DNA of 64,000 nt, taken from Bradyrhizobium japonicum USDA 6 (GTDB lineage Bacteria > Pseudomonadota > Alphaproteobacteria > Rhizobiales > Xanthobacteraceae). How positions within the stretch are numbered: position 1 is the stretch's first letter; each line of letters opens with the position of its first letter. Of the stretch, positions 32,793 to 41,887 are shown piece by piece. The translations under genes and the position numbers were made by a program. The notes under the pieces are model-generated. The model searched no databases, was not told the DNA's origin, and saw only the letters and a list, made by a program, of their open reading frames with translations. Location of the stretch: positions 2,582,001 to 2,646,000 of the forward strand of contig NC_017249.1 of assembly GCF_000284375.1 (NCBI RefSeq), read 5' to 3'.

Positions 32793-33839
32793 ATGATGAG
32801 CGCCAACTACATCTCGACCCTGATGCTGTCTTCGTCGTTGAGGTCCTCGATCACGAACAATCAGGCCGCGCTGACCAAGGCCTCGAAGGAGGCCACCACC
32901 GGCCGCTTCGCCGATGTCGGCCTCGAGCTTGGTGCCACGACGGGAAGCGACGTCACCCTGCGGGCGGACCTGAGCTTCGCCGATCAACTCGTCGATACCA
33001 ACGGGCTCGTCTCGGGGCGCCTGGACACGACGCAGAACCGGATCACCCAGCTCGGCACGACCGCAACCTCTTTCCTCAAGGACCTGATCGCGGCCCGCAG
33101 CACCGACGGCGGCGGGCGGATCATCCTGCCGCCTGCGTCCTCCAATCTCCAGGACCTGATCGGCGCGCTGAACGTCTCCTATAACGGCTCGTATCTGTTC
33201 TCGGGCATCAACACGCAGAACCAACCGGTCACGGCTTACACCGCGGGCTCGGCCAGCAAGAACCAGGTCGACGCCGATTTCCTTGCGACCTTCGGCTTCT
33301 CGCAATCCTCGGCCAGCGTGAGCACCATTACCCCGGCCCAAATGCAGACCTTCCTCGACACCACCTTCGATGCCGAGTTCGCGAGCCCGGCCTGGAACAC
33401 CAATTGGTCAACGGCCACCGACCAGACAATGCAAAGCCGTATCTCCACGACCGAGATCGCCGATACGTCCGTTAGCGCCAACCAGATCGGCTTCCGCAGG
33501 CTCGCCGAGGCCTACACCATGATGGCGGATCTCGGGAACGCGAAGCTGAGCCAGGACACGTTCCAGGTCGTCGTGGACAAGGCCATCGGCCTCGTCGGTA
33601 ACGCAATCACGGACCTCGCTACCCTCGGCGGCAGCGTCGGCACAGTCCAGCAGCGGATCACCGGGGCCACCGAAAAGCTCAAGGCGCAGCAGGACATTCT
33701 GAACAATCAGATCGTCGGTCTGGAGGCGGTCGACCCGACGGAGGCCTCGGTCCGGGTCAACACGCTGCAGACCCAGATCAAGACGGCGCTAGCGCTGACG
33801 TCGCAGCTCCAGCAGATCAGCCTCATCAACTATCTCTGA
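32793..33839 (+). CDS. flgL: Hook-filament junction protein FlgL (HAP3)
   Basis: 348 residues. Flagellin-like N-terminus (MLSSSLRSSITNNQAALTKASKEATTGRFADVGLELG) and C-terminus (TLQTQIKTALALTSQLQQISLINYL), with YNGSYLFSGINTQNQPV, the FlgL signature. No fliD or fliS gene is seen in the window, as is usual for rhizobial clusters. Starts 3 bp after flgK. Confidence 0.93.
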   Translation: MMSANYISTLMLSSSLRSSITNNQAALTKASKEATTGRFADVGLELGATTGSDVTLRADLSFADQLVDTNGLVSGRLDTTQNRITQLGTTATSFLKDLIAARSTDGGGRIILPPASSNLQDLIGALNVSYNGSYLFSGINTQNQPVTAYTAGSASKNQVDADFLATFGFSQSSASVSTITPAQMQTFLDTTFDAEFASPAWNTNWSTATDQTMQSRISTTEIADTSVSANQIGFRRLAEAYTMMADLGNAKLSQDTFQVVVDKAIGLVGNAITDLATLGGSVGTVQQRITGATEKLKAQQDILNNQIVGLEAVDPTEASVRVNTLQTQIKTALALTSQLQQISLINYL

Positions 33840-33894
33840 GTCTGGGTTTGTAACCTTTCTCTTGTTATTCGGTCTCCTGCGCAGAGTGGTTCTA

Positions 33895-34239
33895 ATGACG
33901 TTTGAAGCCTATGAAGCGGTTGTCGACGATAGCGGCTATGAGGCGCGGGGCCGCGAGCGGCAGGCGCTCAGTCTCGGCATCGACCGGCTCGAGCGGGTCC
34001 AGGGCGGGCGCTTCAGTTTCGAAGATCTGGTCGAGAGCCTGCTCTACGTGCGGCGGCTGTGGACGATCTTCATCGAGGATCTCGCCCATCCGGAGAACGC
34101 ACTCCCGGAAAAGCTGCGCGCCGACATCATCTCGATCGGCCTGTGGGTCGTCAAGGAAGCCGATCGGCTTCGCGACGAGAAGTCGAACGACGTGATGCAG
34201 CTCATCGAAATCAACCGCCTGATCCGAGACGCCCTCTGA
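33895..34239 (+). CDS. flaF: Flagellin expression regulator FlaF
   Basis: 114 residues from the ATG at 33895 (MTFEAYEAVVDDSGYEARGRERQALSLGIDRL); an in-frame leader from 33862 is not FlaF-like. The rest (ESLLYVRRLWTIFIEDLAHPENALPEKLRADIISIGLWVVKEADRL) is clear FlaF. In Caulobacter FlaF and FlbT act in opposite ways on flagellin synthesis after transcription, FlaF promoting it. The stop overlaps the flbT start (TGATG), so the pair is translationally coupled. Confidence 0.93.
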   Translation: MTFEAYEAVVDDSGYEARGRERQALSLGIDRLERVQGGRFSFEDLVESLLYVRRLWTIFIEDLAHPENALPEKLRADIISIGLWVVKEADRLRDEKSNDVMQLIEINRLIRDAL

Positions 34240-34658
34240 TGAAAATATCCTTGCGGGCGGGCGAGCGGATCTACGTCAACGGCGCAGTGTTGCGCGTGGA
34301 CCGCAAGGTCTCCGTCGAGCTCGTCAACGACGTGATGTTCCTGCTCGAAGGGCAGGTCATGCAGGCTTCCGACGCCACTACGGCGATGCGGCAGCTCTAT
34401 TTCATCGTCCAGCTCATGCTGATGAACCCGACGGATATCGGCGCCGCAGTTGCGCTCTACGGGGAGCATCATGCGGCCCTGCTTGCGGTTTGCGAGAGCC
34501 GCGAGATGCTCGACGGGCTCGCCGCGATCCACGATCTGGTTGGTACGACCCGCTATTTCGAGGCGCTCAAGCGGATCCGGGCGCTGTTCCCGGTGGAGGA
34601 TGCAATCCTGGCCGGCTTGGCCGGAGCCGCCGCCGAGATTCCATTCCAGGCTGCCTGA
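34239..34658 (+). CDS. flbT: Flagellin mRNA-level regulator FlbT
   Basis: 139 residues from the ATG at 34239, coupled to flaF. Typical sequence: MKISLRAGERIYVNGAVLRVDRKVSVELVNDVMFLLEGQVM and AMRQLYFIVQLMLMNPT. In Caulobacter FlbT binds the 5' leader of flagellin mRNA and lowers its stability. In the lateral system of Bradyrhizobium diazoefficiens, as I recall, FlbT is a positive regulator. The three structured flagellin leaders at 19366-21981 are its natural candidate targets here. Confidence 0.94.
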   Translation: MKISLRAGERIYVNGAVLRVDRKVSVELVNDVMFLLEGQVMQASDATTAMRQLYFIVQLMLMNPTDIGAAVALYGEHHAALLAVCESREMLDGLAAIHDLVGTTRYFEALKRIRALFPVEDAILAGLAGAAAEIPFQAA

Positions 34659-34673
34659 CAGCGGAGAGGCTAC

Positions 34674-35093
34674 ATGAACGTCACCAGCGCGACCGACAGC
34701 ACCAGCAAGTCCAGTGCGACCAATTCCACGCAGAACACGGCGAGCAACACCGTCGACTACAATACCTTTCTTCAGCTCCTCGTTGCCGAGATGAAGAACC
34801 AGGATCCGACCAATCCGATGGATACCTCGCAATACATGAGCCAGTTCGCCCAGCTCTCGACGGTCGAGCAGGCCATGCAGACCAATTCGAAGCTGGATGC
34901 GCTGCTGTCGTCGCAGTCGCTGTCGCAGGCCAACGGGCTGATCGGAAAGACCGTCAGCTTCACCGACGCGACCGGCGCGAACTTCAGCGGCAAGGTCGTT
35001 TCGATCTCCATCAACAGCGACGGCTCCATCGCGACCCTCGAGAACGGCACGAAGGTCGCGGTCGGGCCCGGCCTGACGATCAGCCAGTCATGA
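34674..35093 (+). CDS. flgD: Hook cap/scaffold protein FlgD
   Basis: 139 residues, a short FlgD. The N-terminal signature NTVDYNTFLQLLVAEMKNQDPTNPMDTSQYMSQFAQLSTVEQAM is intact; the C-terminal Ig-like part is reduced to a small beta-rich segment (GLIGKTVSFTDATGANFSGKVVSISINSDG), as in other rhizobia. Caps the growing hook. Its stop overlaps the fliQ start. Confidence 0.94.
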   Translation: MNVTSATDSTSKSSATNSTQNTASNTVDYNTFLQLLVAEMKNQDPTNPMDTSQYMSQFAQLSTVEQAMQTNSKLDALLSSQSLSQANGLIGKTVSFTDATGANFSGKVVSISINSDGSIATLENGTKVAVGPGLTISQS

Positions 35094-35356
35094 ACGAGCG
35101 GGACGCCCTCGACATCGTCCAGGCGGCGATCTGGACCATCATCGTCGCCTCCGGCCCCGCCGTCGGCGCCGCGATGCTTGTCGGCACCGCCATTGCGCTG
35201 ATCCAGGCGCTGACCCAGGTCCAGGAGGTGACGCTGACCTTCGTGCCGAAGATCATCGTCATTCTCCTGGTCGTTGCCGTTTCCGGCTCCTTCATCGGCG
35301 CCCATCTCTCCACCTTCACCGAGATGGTCTATTCGCGGATCGAGCACGGCTTCTGA
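35090..35356 (+). CDS. fliQ: Flagellar export gate protein FliQ
   Basis: 88 residues from the ATG at 35090 overlapping the flgD stop. Two membrane helices: IVQAAIWTIIVASGPAVGAAMLVGTAIALIQALTQVQEVTLTFVPK and IIVILLVVAVSGSFIGAHL. The QALTQVQEVTLTFVPK linker is the FliQ hallmark. Forms the helical export gate with FliP and FliR. 76 bp before flhA. Confidence 0.95.
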   Translation: MNERDALDIVQAAIWTIIVASGPAVGAAMLVGTAIALIQALTQVQEVTLTFVPKIIVILLVVAVSGSFIGAHLSTFTEMVYSRIEHGF

Positions 35357-35432
35357 TCCGCGAGAGCCCGGCCACCACCCTCGCGTAAGCTTTGCACGGC
35401 AGATTGCGGGGCGGACCCTCTGCCGGTGACCC

Positions 35433-37514
35433 ATGGCCGATACATTAGCTGCTAGCCTGCCGACCCCGCGACGATTTGGGGCCGACGCCTTTTTCGCGGG
35501 CGGTATCGTGGCCATGCTCACGATCCTGTTCCTGCCCATACCGCCGATCCTGATCGACCTCGGCCTCGCCTTCTCGATCGCGCTGTCCGCGCTGATCCTG
35601 ATGGTCGCGCTGTGGATCCAGCGGCCGCTCGATTTCTCGGCCTTCCCGACCGTGCTGCTGATCGCGACGATCCTGCGGCTGGCGCTCAACGTCGCGACCA
35701 CCCGTCTGATCCTGTCGCGGGGCGGGGAGGGCGAACAAGCCGCGGGTCACGTCGTTGCCGGCTTCTCGAAGTTCGTCATGGGCGGCGACTTCGTCATCGG
35801 CCTGATCATCTTCGCGATCCTGGTGACGGTGAATTTCGTCGTGATCACCAAGGGCGCAACGCGTATCGCCGAAGTCGGCGCCCGCTTCACTCTGGACGCC
35901 ATCCCGGGCAAGCAGATGGCAATCGACGCCGACCTCTCCGCGGGCCTCATTGACGACAAGGAGGCCCAGCGCCGGCGCCGCGAGCTCGAAGAGGAGAGCG
36001 CGTTCTTCGGCGCAATGGACGGTGCTTCGAAATTCGTCCGCGGCGACGCAATCGCCGGCCTGATCATCACCGCAATCAACATCTTCGGCGGCATCATCAT
36101 CGGTGTGACGCATCACGGGCTGACGCTGGCACGCGCCGCCGACGTCTACACGAAACTCTCCGTCGGCGACGGTCTGGTGTCGCAGATGCCGGCTCTTATC
36201 GTGTCGCTGTCGGCGGGCCTGCTGGTCTCGAAGGGCGGCACCAGGGGCTCGGCGGAGCAGGCCGTGCTGCGCCAGCTCAGCGGTTACCCGCGCGCGGTGT
36301 CGGCCGCCGCGTTGATGATGTTCGTGCTCGCCCTGATGCCGGGGCTGCCGATGGCGCCCTTCTTCCTGCTCGGCGGCGTCATGGCCTTCGTCGGCTATTC
36401 GCTGCCGAGGCGGCAGGCGGCGCGGGAGCGGAAAGAGGAGGCGCGCAAGGCCGACGAGCGGGCCCACGCCGATGCCAAGGAATCCGTCAAGGAATCGCTC
36501 AAGACCGCAGAGATCGAGGTGTCGCTCGGCGGCCATCTGTCGGTCCATATGCTGGGCGCGCGCACCGAGCTTGGGCACCGGGTCAGCAAGCTCCGCAAGA
36601 AGTTTGCCAAGCAATACGGCTTCGTCATTCCGGAGATCAAGCTCAGCGACAACCTGTCGATCGATCCCAAGGGATACCAGATCCGGATCCACGACACGCG
36701 TATCGCCCATGGCGAGCTGCGGCTCGGCGAGGTGCTGGTGCTCGTCGACAAGGACGGCAAGCCCGACGTGCCCGGCGAGGAGGTGATCGAACCCGCCTTC
36801 GGCATGAAGGCGCTGTGGGTGACGGAGGCGTTCACCGACGAGGTCAAGCGTCAGGGCTGCAAGCCGGTCGACAACCTGTCGGTGCTGCTCACGCACTTGA
36901 GCGAAGTGATCAGGGCAAATCTCGCGCAGTTGCTGTCCTACAAGGACATGCGCGGGCTGCTCGACCGTCTCGATCCCGAATACAAGCGCCTGGTCGAGGA
37001 TCTCTGCCCGTCGCAGATCTCCTATTCGGGCCTGCTGGCGATCCTGAAGATCCTGCTGGCCGAGCGTGTCTCGATCCGCAATCTCCATTTGATCCTGGAG
37101 GCCATCGCCGAGATCGCGCCCCATGTGCGGCGCTCCGAGCAGGTCGCGGAGCATGTGCGGACCCGGCTTGCCCAGCAGATCTGCGGCGACCTTTCCGACA
37201 ACGGTGTGCTGAACGTCGTCCGCCTCGGCAACCGCTGGGACCTGGCGTTCCACCAGAGCCTGAAGCGCGACGCCAAGGGCGAAGTCTTCGAATTCGACGC
37301 CGATCCTCGCCTGATCGAGCAGTTCGCAACCGAAGCCAGCGCCGCGATCCGAAAATTCACCGAGAACGGCACCAGCGTGGTTCTGGCGGTCACCCCGGAA
37401 GCCCGCCCCTATGTCCGGATGATCCTGGAGCGGGTGTTCCCAACCTTGCCGGTCCTGTCGCACGTCGAGGTCGCGCGCAGTGCCGAGATCAGGGCGCTGG
37501 GGGCCATATCGTGA
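35433..37514 (+). CDS. flhA: Flagellar export protein FlhA
   Basis: 693 residues. About eight membrane segments in the first 325 residues, with the FHIPEP-family signature [14 protein letters not shown] and the conserved acidic loop ([31 protein letters not shown]). A charged linker ([22 protein letters not shown]) leads to the cytoplasmic docking domain (about 355-690). The start is the ATG at 35433. It overlaps the fliR GTG by four bases. Confidence 0.97.
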   Translation: MADTLAASLPTPRRFGADAFFAGGIVAMLTILFLPIPPILIDLGLAFSIALSALILMVALWIQRPLDFSAFPTVLLIATILRLALNVATTRLILSRGGEGEQAAGHVVAGFSKFVMGGDFVIGLIIFAILVTVNFVVITKGATRIAEVGARFTLDAIPGKQMAIDADLSAGLIDDKEAQRRRRELEEESAFFGAMDGASKFVRGDAIAGLIITAINIFGGIIIGVTHHGLTLARAADVYTKLSVGDGLVSQMPALIVSLSAGLLVSKGGTRGSAEQAVLRQLSGYPRAVSAAALMMFVLALMPGLPMAPFFLLGGVMAFVGYSLPRRQAARERKEEARKADERAHADAKESVKESLKTAEIEVSLGGHLSVHMLGARTELGHRVSKLRKKFAKQYGFVIPEIKLSDNLSIDPKGYQIRIHDTRIAHGELRLGEVLVLVDKDGKPDVPGEEVIEPAFGMKALWVTEAFTDEVKRQGCKPVDNLSVLLTHLSEVIRANLAQLLSYKDMRGLLDRLDPEYKRLVEDLCPSQISYSGLLAILKILLAERVSIRNLHLILEAIAEIAPHVRRSEQVAEHVRTRLAQQICGDLSDNGVLNVVRLGNRWDLAFHQSLKRDAKGEVFEFDADPRLIEQFATEASAAIRKFTENGTSVVLAVTPEARPYVRMILERVFPTLPVLSHVEVARSAEIRALGAIS

Positions 37515-38263
37515 TCAGCGGCCTCGCCGACAGCGTGCTGGTCACGTTCATCGTGTTCTGCCGCATCGGCGCCTGCCTGATGCTCGTGCCCGGCTATTCC
37601 AGCGTCAACGTTCCGGCCCAGGTCCGCCTGTTCGTCGCGCTCGTCACGACGTTTGCGCTGACGCCGATCCTGATCTCGGTCCTGAAACCTCTCACCGACA
37701 ATGCCGCGCCGCTGACGCTTGTGCTCCTGATCTGCTCCGAGCTCGTGGTCGGCAGCGTCATTGGGCTCGGCGGGCGGGTGTTCTTCCTCGCGCTGCAGAC
37801 CATGGCGACCGTGATGGCGAGCGCGATCGGGCTGAGCAACATCCCGGGAACGCCGGTCGGCGACACCGATCCGGCGCCGGCCCTGGTGCCGCTGATCATG
37901 GCGGCCGTCACCACGCTGTTCTTCATGACCGACCAGCACTGGCAGGTGTTGCGCGGGCTGATGAACTCCTACGACGTCTGGCAGCCCGGCAACAGGATCG
38001 GCGGCAGCATGGCGCTCGACCAGCTCGTCAGCCGCCTGTCCGAGGCGTTCGTGCTGACGCTGCGGATCACCAGCCCCTTCATCGTCTATTCGGTCATCGT
38101 CAATCTCGCGGTCGGCCTGATCAACAAGCTGACGCCGGCGATCCCGGTCTATTTCATCTCGGTGCCCTTCGTGCTGTTCGGCGGCTTCCTGCTGCTCTAC
38201 CTCACCAGCGACGAGCTCCTGACGCAATTCATGCTCGGCGTCGCGTCGTGGCTGGCGGAGTGA
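37511..38263 (+). CDS. fliR: Flagellar export gate protein FliR
   Basis: 250 residues from the GTG at 37511, overlapping the flhA stop. The frame is open far upstream, but only the part from [35 protein letters not shown] is FliR-like. Six membrane segments, including [26 protein letters not shown] and [17 protein letters not shown]. Completes the FliPQR gate. Stop overlaps the start of the fliJ-like gene (TGATG). Confidence 0.95.
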   Translation: MISGLADSVLVTFIVFCRIGACLMLVPGYSSVNVPAQVRLFVALVTTFALTPILISVLKPLTDNAAPLTLVLLICSELVVGSVIGLGGRVFFLALQTMATVMASAIGLSNIPGTPVGDTDPAPALVPLIMAAVTTLFFMTDQHWQVLRGLMNSYDVWQPGNRIGGSMALDQLVSRLSEAFVLTLRITSPFIVYSVIVNLAVGLINKLTPAIPVYFISVPFVLFGGFLLLYLTSDELLTQFMLGVASWLAE

Positions 38264-38688
38264 TGGTCATGACGTCGCGCGCGGACAAGCTCGTCCGGAT
38301 GGTCTCGCTCGTGAAGCTTCAGCTCCGGCTGTCCGAATGGCAGCTCGCGCATCTGCGGCAGCAGGAGCGCAGCTTGCAGGACGAGCAGGAATGGCTGGTA
38401 GGAACGCTCAACGAGGGCAAGCCGCCGGCAGGGTCGTCGAGCGCATCGATCGCGCGGCGCCTCAACAGGACGAGCGCCGGTGCGCGCGCGGTCCAGGCGC
38501 AGGCGTCGCAGCAGCTCGACCAGGTCCGCGCGGAGACCCGCCGTGTGAAACAGCTCGAGCAGGTCGCGAAGGCCGCGCTTGCAGACAAGCTTCGCGACGC
38601 GGAGGCGCGCTCGCTCGAAGAGATGACGGGAATAAGCCCCGCCGTGCGCGACTGGACGCCACGGCCAGCCAGCCGGAACAAGACATGA
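38263..38688 (+). CDS. FliJ-like coiled-coil protein
   Basis: 141 residues from the ATG at 38263, coupled to fliR. Almost entirely helical, rich in Gln, Arg, Glu and Ala: VRMVSLVKLQLRLSEWQLAHLRQQERSLQDEQEWL, then AVQAQASQQLDQVRAETRRVKQLEQVAKAALADKLRDAEARSLEEM. This size and coiled-coil form fit FliJ, the export chaperone escort that works with FliI. FliJ is poorly conserved, so the call rests on shape and position. Confidence 0.6.
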   Translation: MVMTSRADKLVRMVSLVKLQLRLSEWQLAHLRQQERSLQDEQEWLVGTLNEGKPPAGSSSASIARRLNRTSAGARAVQAQASQQLDQVRAETRRVKQLEQVAKAALADKLRDAEARSLEEMTGISPAVRDWTPRPASRNKT

Positions 38689-39170
38689 TCGTGACAGCGA
38701 CGCCCGACCTCGTTCTCGATGTCCTCGATGCCGCCGACCCTGTGACGCAGCGGGCGGCGACCGCGAAGCTCGATGCGCTGAAATCGTCGGACGCCGATTT
38801 CGCCGCCACGATGGACGCGGAGGTCGGCAAGGCCAAGGCGGCGACTGCCGATCAATCTGCGGCGCAGGCTGCCGAAGCGCAGCAGTCGGGTGCGGTGAAC
38901 GGGCCGCCGGTGCGGGTGATCAAGGCGCCCGCATCCGGCGAGGTGTACCGGAAGTTCGAGGCGTTCATTCTCCAGACCTTCGTCGAGACGATGCTGCCGA
39001 AGGAGTCGGAGGAAGTCTTCGGCAAGGGCACGGCCGGCGGCGTCTGGAAGTCGATGCTGGCGGAGCAGCTTGGTGCTCAGCTGGCAAAGGGCAAGGGCAT
39101 TGGCATTGCCAAGCAACTCGCCGCTGCGCAACCGACGGGGCCCGGCGTTACGGAAAAGAGCGGATCATGA
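38685..39170 (+). CDS. flgJ: FlgJ-like rod-binding protein without muramidase domain
   Basis: 161 residues, start overlapping the preceding stop (ATGA). The C-terminal half has the rod-binding (FlgJ N-terminal) pattern: VYRKFEAFILQTFVETMLPKESEEVFGKGTAGGVWKSMLAEQLGAQLAKGKGIGIAKQL. The enzyme domain of enterobacterial FlgJ is absent; its job is presumably done by the transglycosylase at 29375. Acts as rod cap/scaffold in the periplasm. Confidence 0.85.
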   Translation: MIVTATPDLVLDVLDAADPVTQRAATAKLDALKSSDADFAATMDAEVGKAKAATADQSAAQAAEAQQSGAVNGPPVRVIKAPASGEVYRKFEAFILQTFVETMLPKESEEVFGKGTAGGVWKSMLAEQLGAQLAKGKGIGIAKQLAAAQPTGPGVTEKSGS

Positions 39171-39209
39171 TCCGGGAATGGGTGACAGAAGTTGAGGGGT
39201 GAATTTCCT

Positions 39210-39722
39210 ATGCAAGCACAAGAAGGTGCGGCGGTCCTGGTGGTGGAGCAGCCGGTCGTGGACGCCGAGGCGATGACGCTGGAAGCGGCAGAAGGCGATG
39301 CGTTCTTGCCTGCGCTGCTGCCGAATCTCGGCAGTGACGTGGTGAACGACGGCACCGACGCGGCGAGATTGGACGAGGTGCGTGGCCTGCTGTCCGCGAT
39401 CCGCCGGCTCGAGAACATCGTCGAAGAGGAGACGGTCGCGCTCTCGACGGGCAAGAAGATCGATTTCGACGACTTCAGTGCCCGGAAGAGCCGGAGCATG
39501 CTCGAATTCGTTCGCTTGATGCGGGCACGGATGCATCTCGGCAACGAGGTCGAGATCACCGAGGAGATCCAGCGGTTGCGCGAGAAGCTCGAGCGAAACC
39601 GTTCCATCCTCGAAATGCATTACGATGCGGTGCGCGAGGTCGCCGCCATCATCGTCAAGGCGATCAAGGAAGCCGAGTCGGACGGCACCTATACCGGCCG
39701 CACAGCACAGGACGGAAAATGA
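39210..39722 (+). CDS. FlgN-like flagellar chaperone (probable)
   Basis: 170 residues from the ATG at 39210 (MQAQEGAAVLVVEQP), with AGGGG about 10 bases upstream; a TTG at 39192 is an alternative. A helical domain begins at about residue 55: LDEVRGLLSAIRRLENIVEEETVALSTGKKIDFDDFSARKSRSMLEFVRLMRAR. The 'ENxxLxxGxxxDFxxFxxRKxRxLxEL' pattern matches the FlgN-type proteins of rhizobial flagellar clusters, chaperones for FlgK and FlgL. Overlaps the next start by four bases. Confidence 0.65.
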   Translation: MQAQEGAAVLVVEQPVVDAEAMTLEAAEGDAFLPALLPNLGSDVVNDGTDAARLDEVRGLLSAIRRLENIVEEETVALSTGKKIDFDDFSARKSRSMLEFVRLMRARMHLGNEVEITEEIQRLREKLERNRSILEMHYDAVREVAAIIVKAIKEAESDGTYTGRTAQDGK

Positions 39723-40177
39723 TCAGACTCGTGCTGGCCGGGCTCTGGGTATGCATCCTCACCGCGGGCACGAGCTATGCCGTGGCCTATTGGAAGGAAA
39801 ACGGCAGCCTGCTGCCGGCGAAGGACGAATATCTCGACGGCCTCCAATACCAGAAGACGCGGGCGCTGAGCGTGCCAATGGTGGAGGGCGGCAGCGTGCA
39901 GGGCTACATCGTGGCGCGCTTCGTCTACACCGTTGAGGCGCGGATCATGCACCAGCTCAACGTCCCGCCGGAGCCGTTCGTCGTCGACGAGGCCTTCCGC
40001 AGGATCTATGCCGACGACCGCCTCGATTTCAGGAAGCTCGCCCGTTACGACCTTTCCATCCTCACGACGGCCATCAAGCAGCGCGTCAACGAGCGGATGC
40101 AGGCCGACGTCGTCCAGGACGTCCTGGTCGAGGACTTCAACTACGTTTCGAAGGAAGAATTCCAGCAGAAGCCGTAG
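39719..40177 (+). CDS. Membrane-anchored periplasmic protein, FliL-like layout
   Basis: 152 residues. One membrane segment at the N-terminus (MIRLVLAGLWVCILTAGTSYAVAYW), then a periplasmic domain with beta strands (GSVQGYIVARFVYTVEARI) and a terminal helix-strand (ILTTAIKQRVNERMQADVVQDVLVEDFNYV). This topology and the ending resemble FliL (true FliL is at 18040), though the sequence is too divergent for me to assign. Last gene of the long rightward flagellar operon and followed by a strong terminator. It is known to me only as a conserved gene at the end of rhizobial flagellar clusters. Confidence 0.65.
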   Translation: MIRLVLAGLWVCILTAGTSYAVAYWKENGSLLPAKDEYLDGLQYQKTRALSVPMVEGGSVQGYIVARFVYTVEARIMHQLNVPPEPFVVDEAFRRIYADDRLDFRKLARYDLSILTTAIKQRVNERMQADVVQDVLVEDFNYVSKEEFQQKP

Positions 40178-40234
40178 CTGTCGCGGCGCCGGCATCGCGA
40201 GGCCGCTGTTCCGCCATCCCTGCCGCTGAAAGTG

Positions 40235-40272
40235 CAACGGCCTCTGCGAAGGGTACTCCGCAGAGGCCGTTG
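40235..40272. terminator. Strong bidirectional hairpin between convergent flagellar operon and lafR
   Basis: Arms CAACGGCCTCTGCG (40235-40248) and CGCAGAGGCCGTTG (40259-40272), a perfect 14-bp stem with a 10-nt loop. Lies 58 bp after the last flagellar gene and 27 bp after the lafR-like stop on the other strand, so it can stop both transcripts. Confidence 0.85.
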
Positions 40273-40299
40273 TCGTCCTTGTGGCGGTGCCCTGCCGCG

Positions 40300-41070
40300 T
40301 CAGTTTCCGGCCGGGTACGCCGCCGGGGCGGCATGTGCCCTGTTCAGGAGGATGCCGACCTCGTCGAGTTCCTGCATCGGCACGTCGATGGTCTCGCCGG
40401 CAGGGATGTTGAGGCGGTATCCGACGTAGCGCCGGGCCACGATCGCGTCGAAGCCGAGGCGGTCGCGGAGTTTCTTGCGCAGCTTGCTGACGTGGCTCTC
40501 GATCACGCTCTCGTCGAAGGTCGACTCGAAGATGCCGTAGACCGCGTTGAAGATCTGCGTCTTGGTGATCCACTTGCCGTGGTTGCTGACCATATATTCG
40601 AGAATGCGCAGCTCGCGGCGGGGCAGGGTGAGAGCGTGGCCCGCGATCTCGGGGTCACGTCCGTTGAAGAAGACCTGGATCCTGGTCTCGCAGGGCCTCG
40701 GTAGCTCGCCCACCCGGCGGCGCGCGATTGCGGCCGTTCGGGCGAGGATCTCGCGCAGGTGAATCGGCACGTGGACCACGTCGTCGACGCCCGATTCGAA
40801 CAGCTCAAGCGTGTTCTTGAGCATCTTCTGGCCGCTCATGGCGATGATGGGCGCCGAGGAGCGCTTGCGCATCGCCCGCGGCAGGCTTCCGCGGGAATCG
40901 CAGTCCCCGAGGAGAAAGGCGTCGACCGCCGCCAGATCCGGTTCACTCGCAGATTGCAGCCAGTCCCAGAATTCTCCGGAGGAGAAGCCGATCGACGATA
41001 CACCTTCGCGAACGAGCCCTCCAACGTAGCTGTTCGTGACGCTCTCGCGATCATCAACGATAATATACAT
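40300..41070 (-). CDS. lafR: LafR/Rem-type OmpR-family motility regulator with degenerate receiver
   Basis: 256 residues from the ATG at 41068-41070 (MYIIVDDRESVTNSYV). Receiver-like domain (1-115): acidic pair Asp6-Asp7 kept, but the usual Lys in the xKPF loop is replaced (VVHVPIHLREIL, Val101), and the phospho-acceptor region reads AFLLGDCDSRG, with no standard LDxxLP. The DNA-binding domain (about 125-222) is an OmpR winged helix: LPRRELRILEYMVSNHGKWITKTQIFNAVYG and ESHVSKLRKKLRDR. This matches Rem of Sinorhizobium and LafR of Bradyrhizobium lateral flagella, which activate flagellar genes and may not need phosphorylation. Convergent to the flagellar operon. Confidence 0.88.
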   Translation of the reverse strand: MYIIVDDRESVTNSYVGGLVREGVSSIGFSSGEFWDWLQSASEPDLAAVDAFLLGDCDSRGSLPRAMRKRSSAPIIAMSGQKMLKNTLELFESGVDDVVHVPIHLREILARTAAIARRRVGELPRPCETRIQVFFNGRDPEIAGHALTLPRRELRILEYMVSNHGKWITKTQIFNAVYGIFESTFDESVIESHVSKLRKKLRDRLGFDAIVARRYVGYRLNIPAGETIDVPMQELDEVGILLNRAHAAPAAYPAGN

Positions 41071-41887
41071 TAGTCTTTCGCCCCTGTTTCGCACTTGTTG
41101 CGGCCGGATGGTTGTTGTGATGCCCGGCTCGGCAACCATGCTGTTTGACGATATTTCCATCCCGCGAACCGTTGTTATGGTTTCGATATTCGCGGGCAGC
41201 CCTACGCATTCAGTGCCTGCGTGTGCAGGCCTGCTACTTCGACTCGATACTGAACGCTTACTGCGTGAGGCCCGGCGGGTGTCTTACGGATCACCTCGCG
41301 GAGCGGATTGAGACAGACCTAGAACAGTTGCGCCAACTTGCCGATTGCGTCCGAACGCACCTGAACCGTGTCGATCTCCTCGCCAACTGGCGAGAATCAC
41401 TTGAGTAGGACCGTAACAATTGCCGATTTCCGATCAAGCGCGCGCAACAAAGCGGTTGCTATGCGTGTTTGATGCTGTTGATTCGTTTCTGGTTGTTTCT
41501 TTGTATGTTCGATCGCATCAGTTGATTTAGTAACCGAACTAGTTTTGCGCCGTGGCGTTTTTAAAGTTCCGCATCCCCGCGTAATCACAGCTATTTTGCG
41601 CGGTGCTGGGGGTCATGCGCACAATGGGGTTTTCAACCCGGGATTGACTCTCCTGCTGGCGTTTCCCCGTGCGACAATTCGACTCATGTATGGCGCGGCG
41701 ACTCCAGCTTGGCGAAATCTTGGCGAGTGTGTGTCTTTCGAGTCGCACTCTCGCCACGTCCATGACGCTTTTGACTCATGCGACGTCGCATCGGGCGCGA
41801 TGAAAAGTTTTCGCTGCGCACGTTTCAGGCAAGCTTCGGCAAATAACTTCACCGTTCGATAGATCGAACCGAACGGAGCATTTTCAC
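41071..41887. other. Long regulatory spacer upstream of lafR; weak small reading frame
   Basis: 817 bp between the divergent lafR and the membrane-protein gene. It should hold both promoters. 41400-41580 is clearly AT-richer than its surroundings. A TTG-started frame at 41145-41408 (87 codons) ends with a helical-looking LAERIETDLEQLRQLADCVRTHL, but its first half has no coding character and no ribosome binding site, so I do not call it. A long gap upstream of a master regulator fits multi-input control. Confidence 0.4.

Noticed and set aside
41145..41408. 87-codon frame upstream of lafR
   Set aside because: TTG start without ribosome site, mixed codon use, no similarity that I recognise. 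Only its last about 40 codons look helical.
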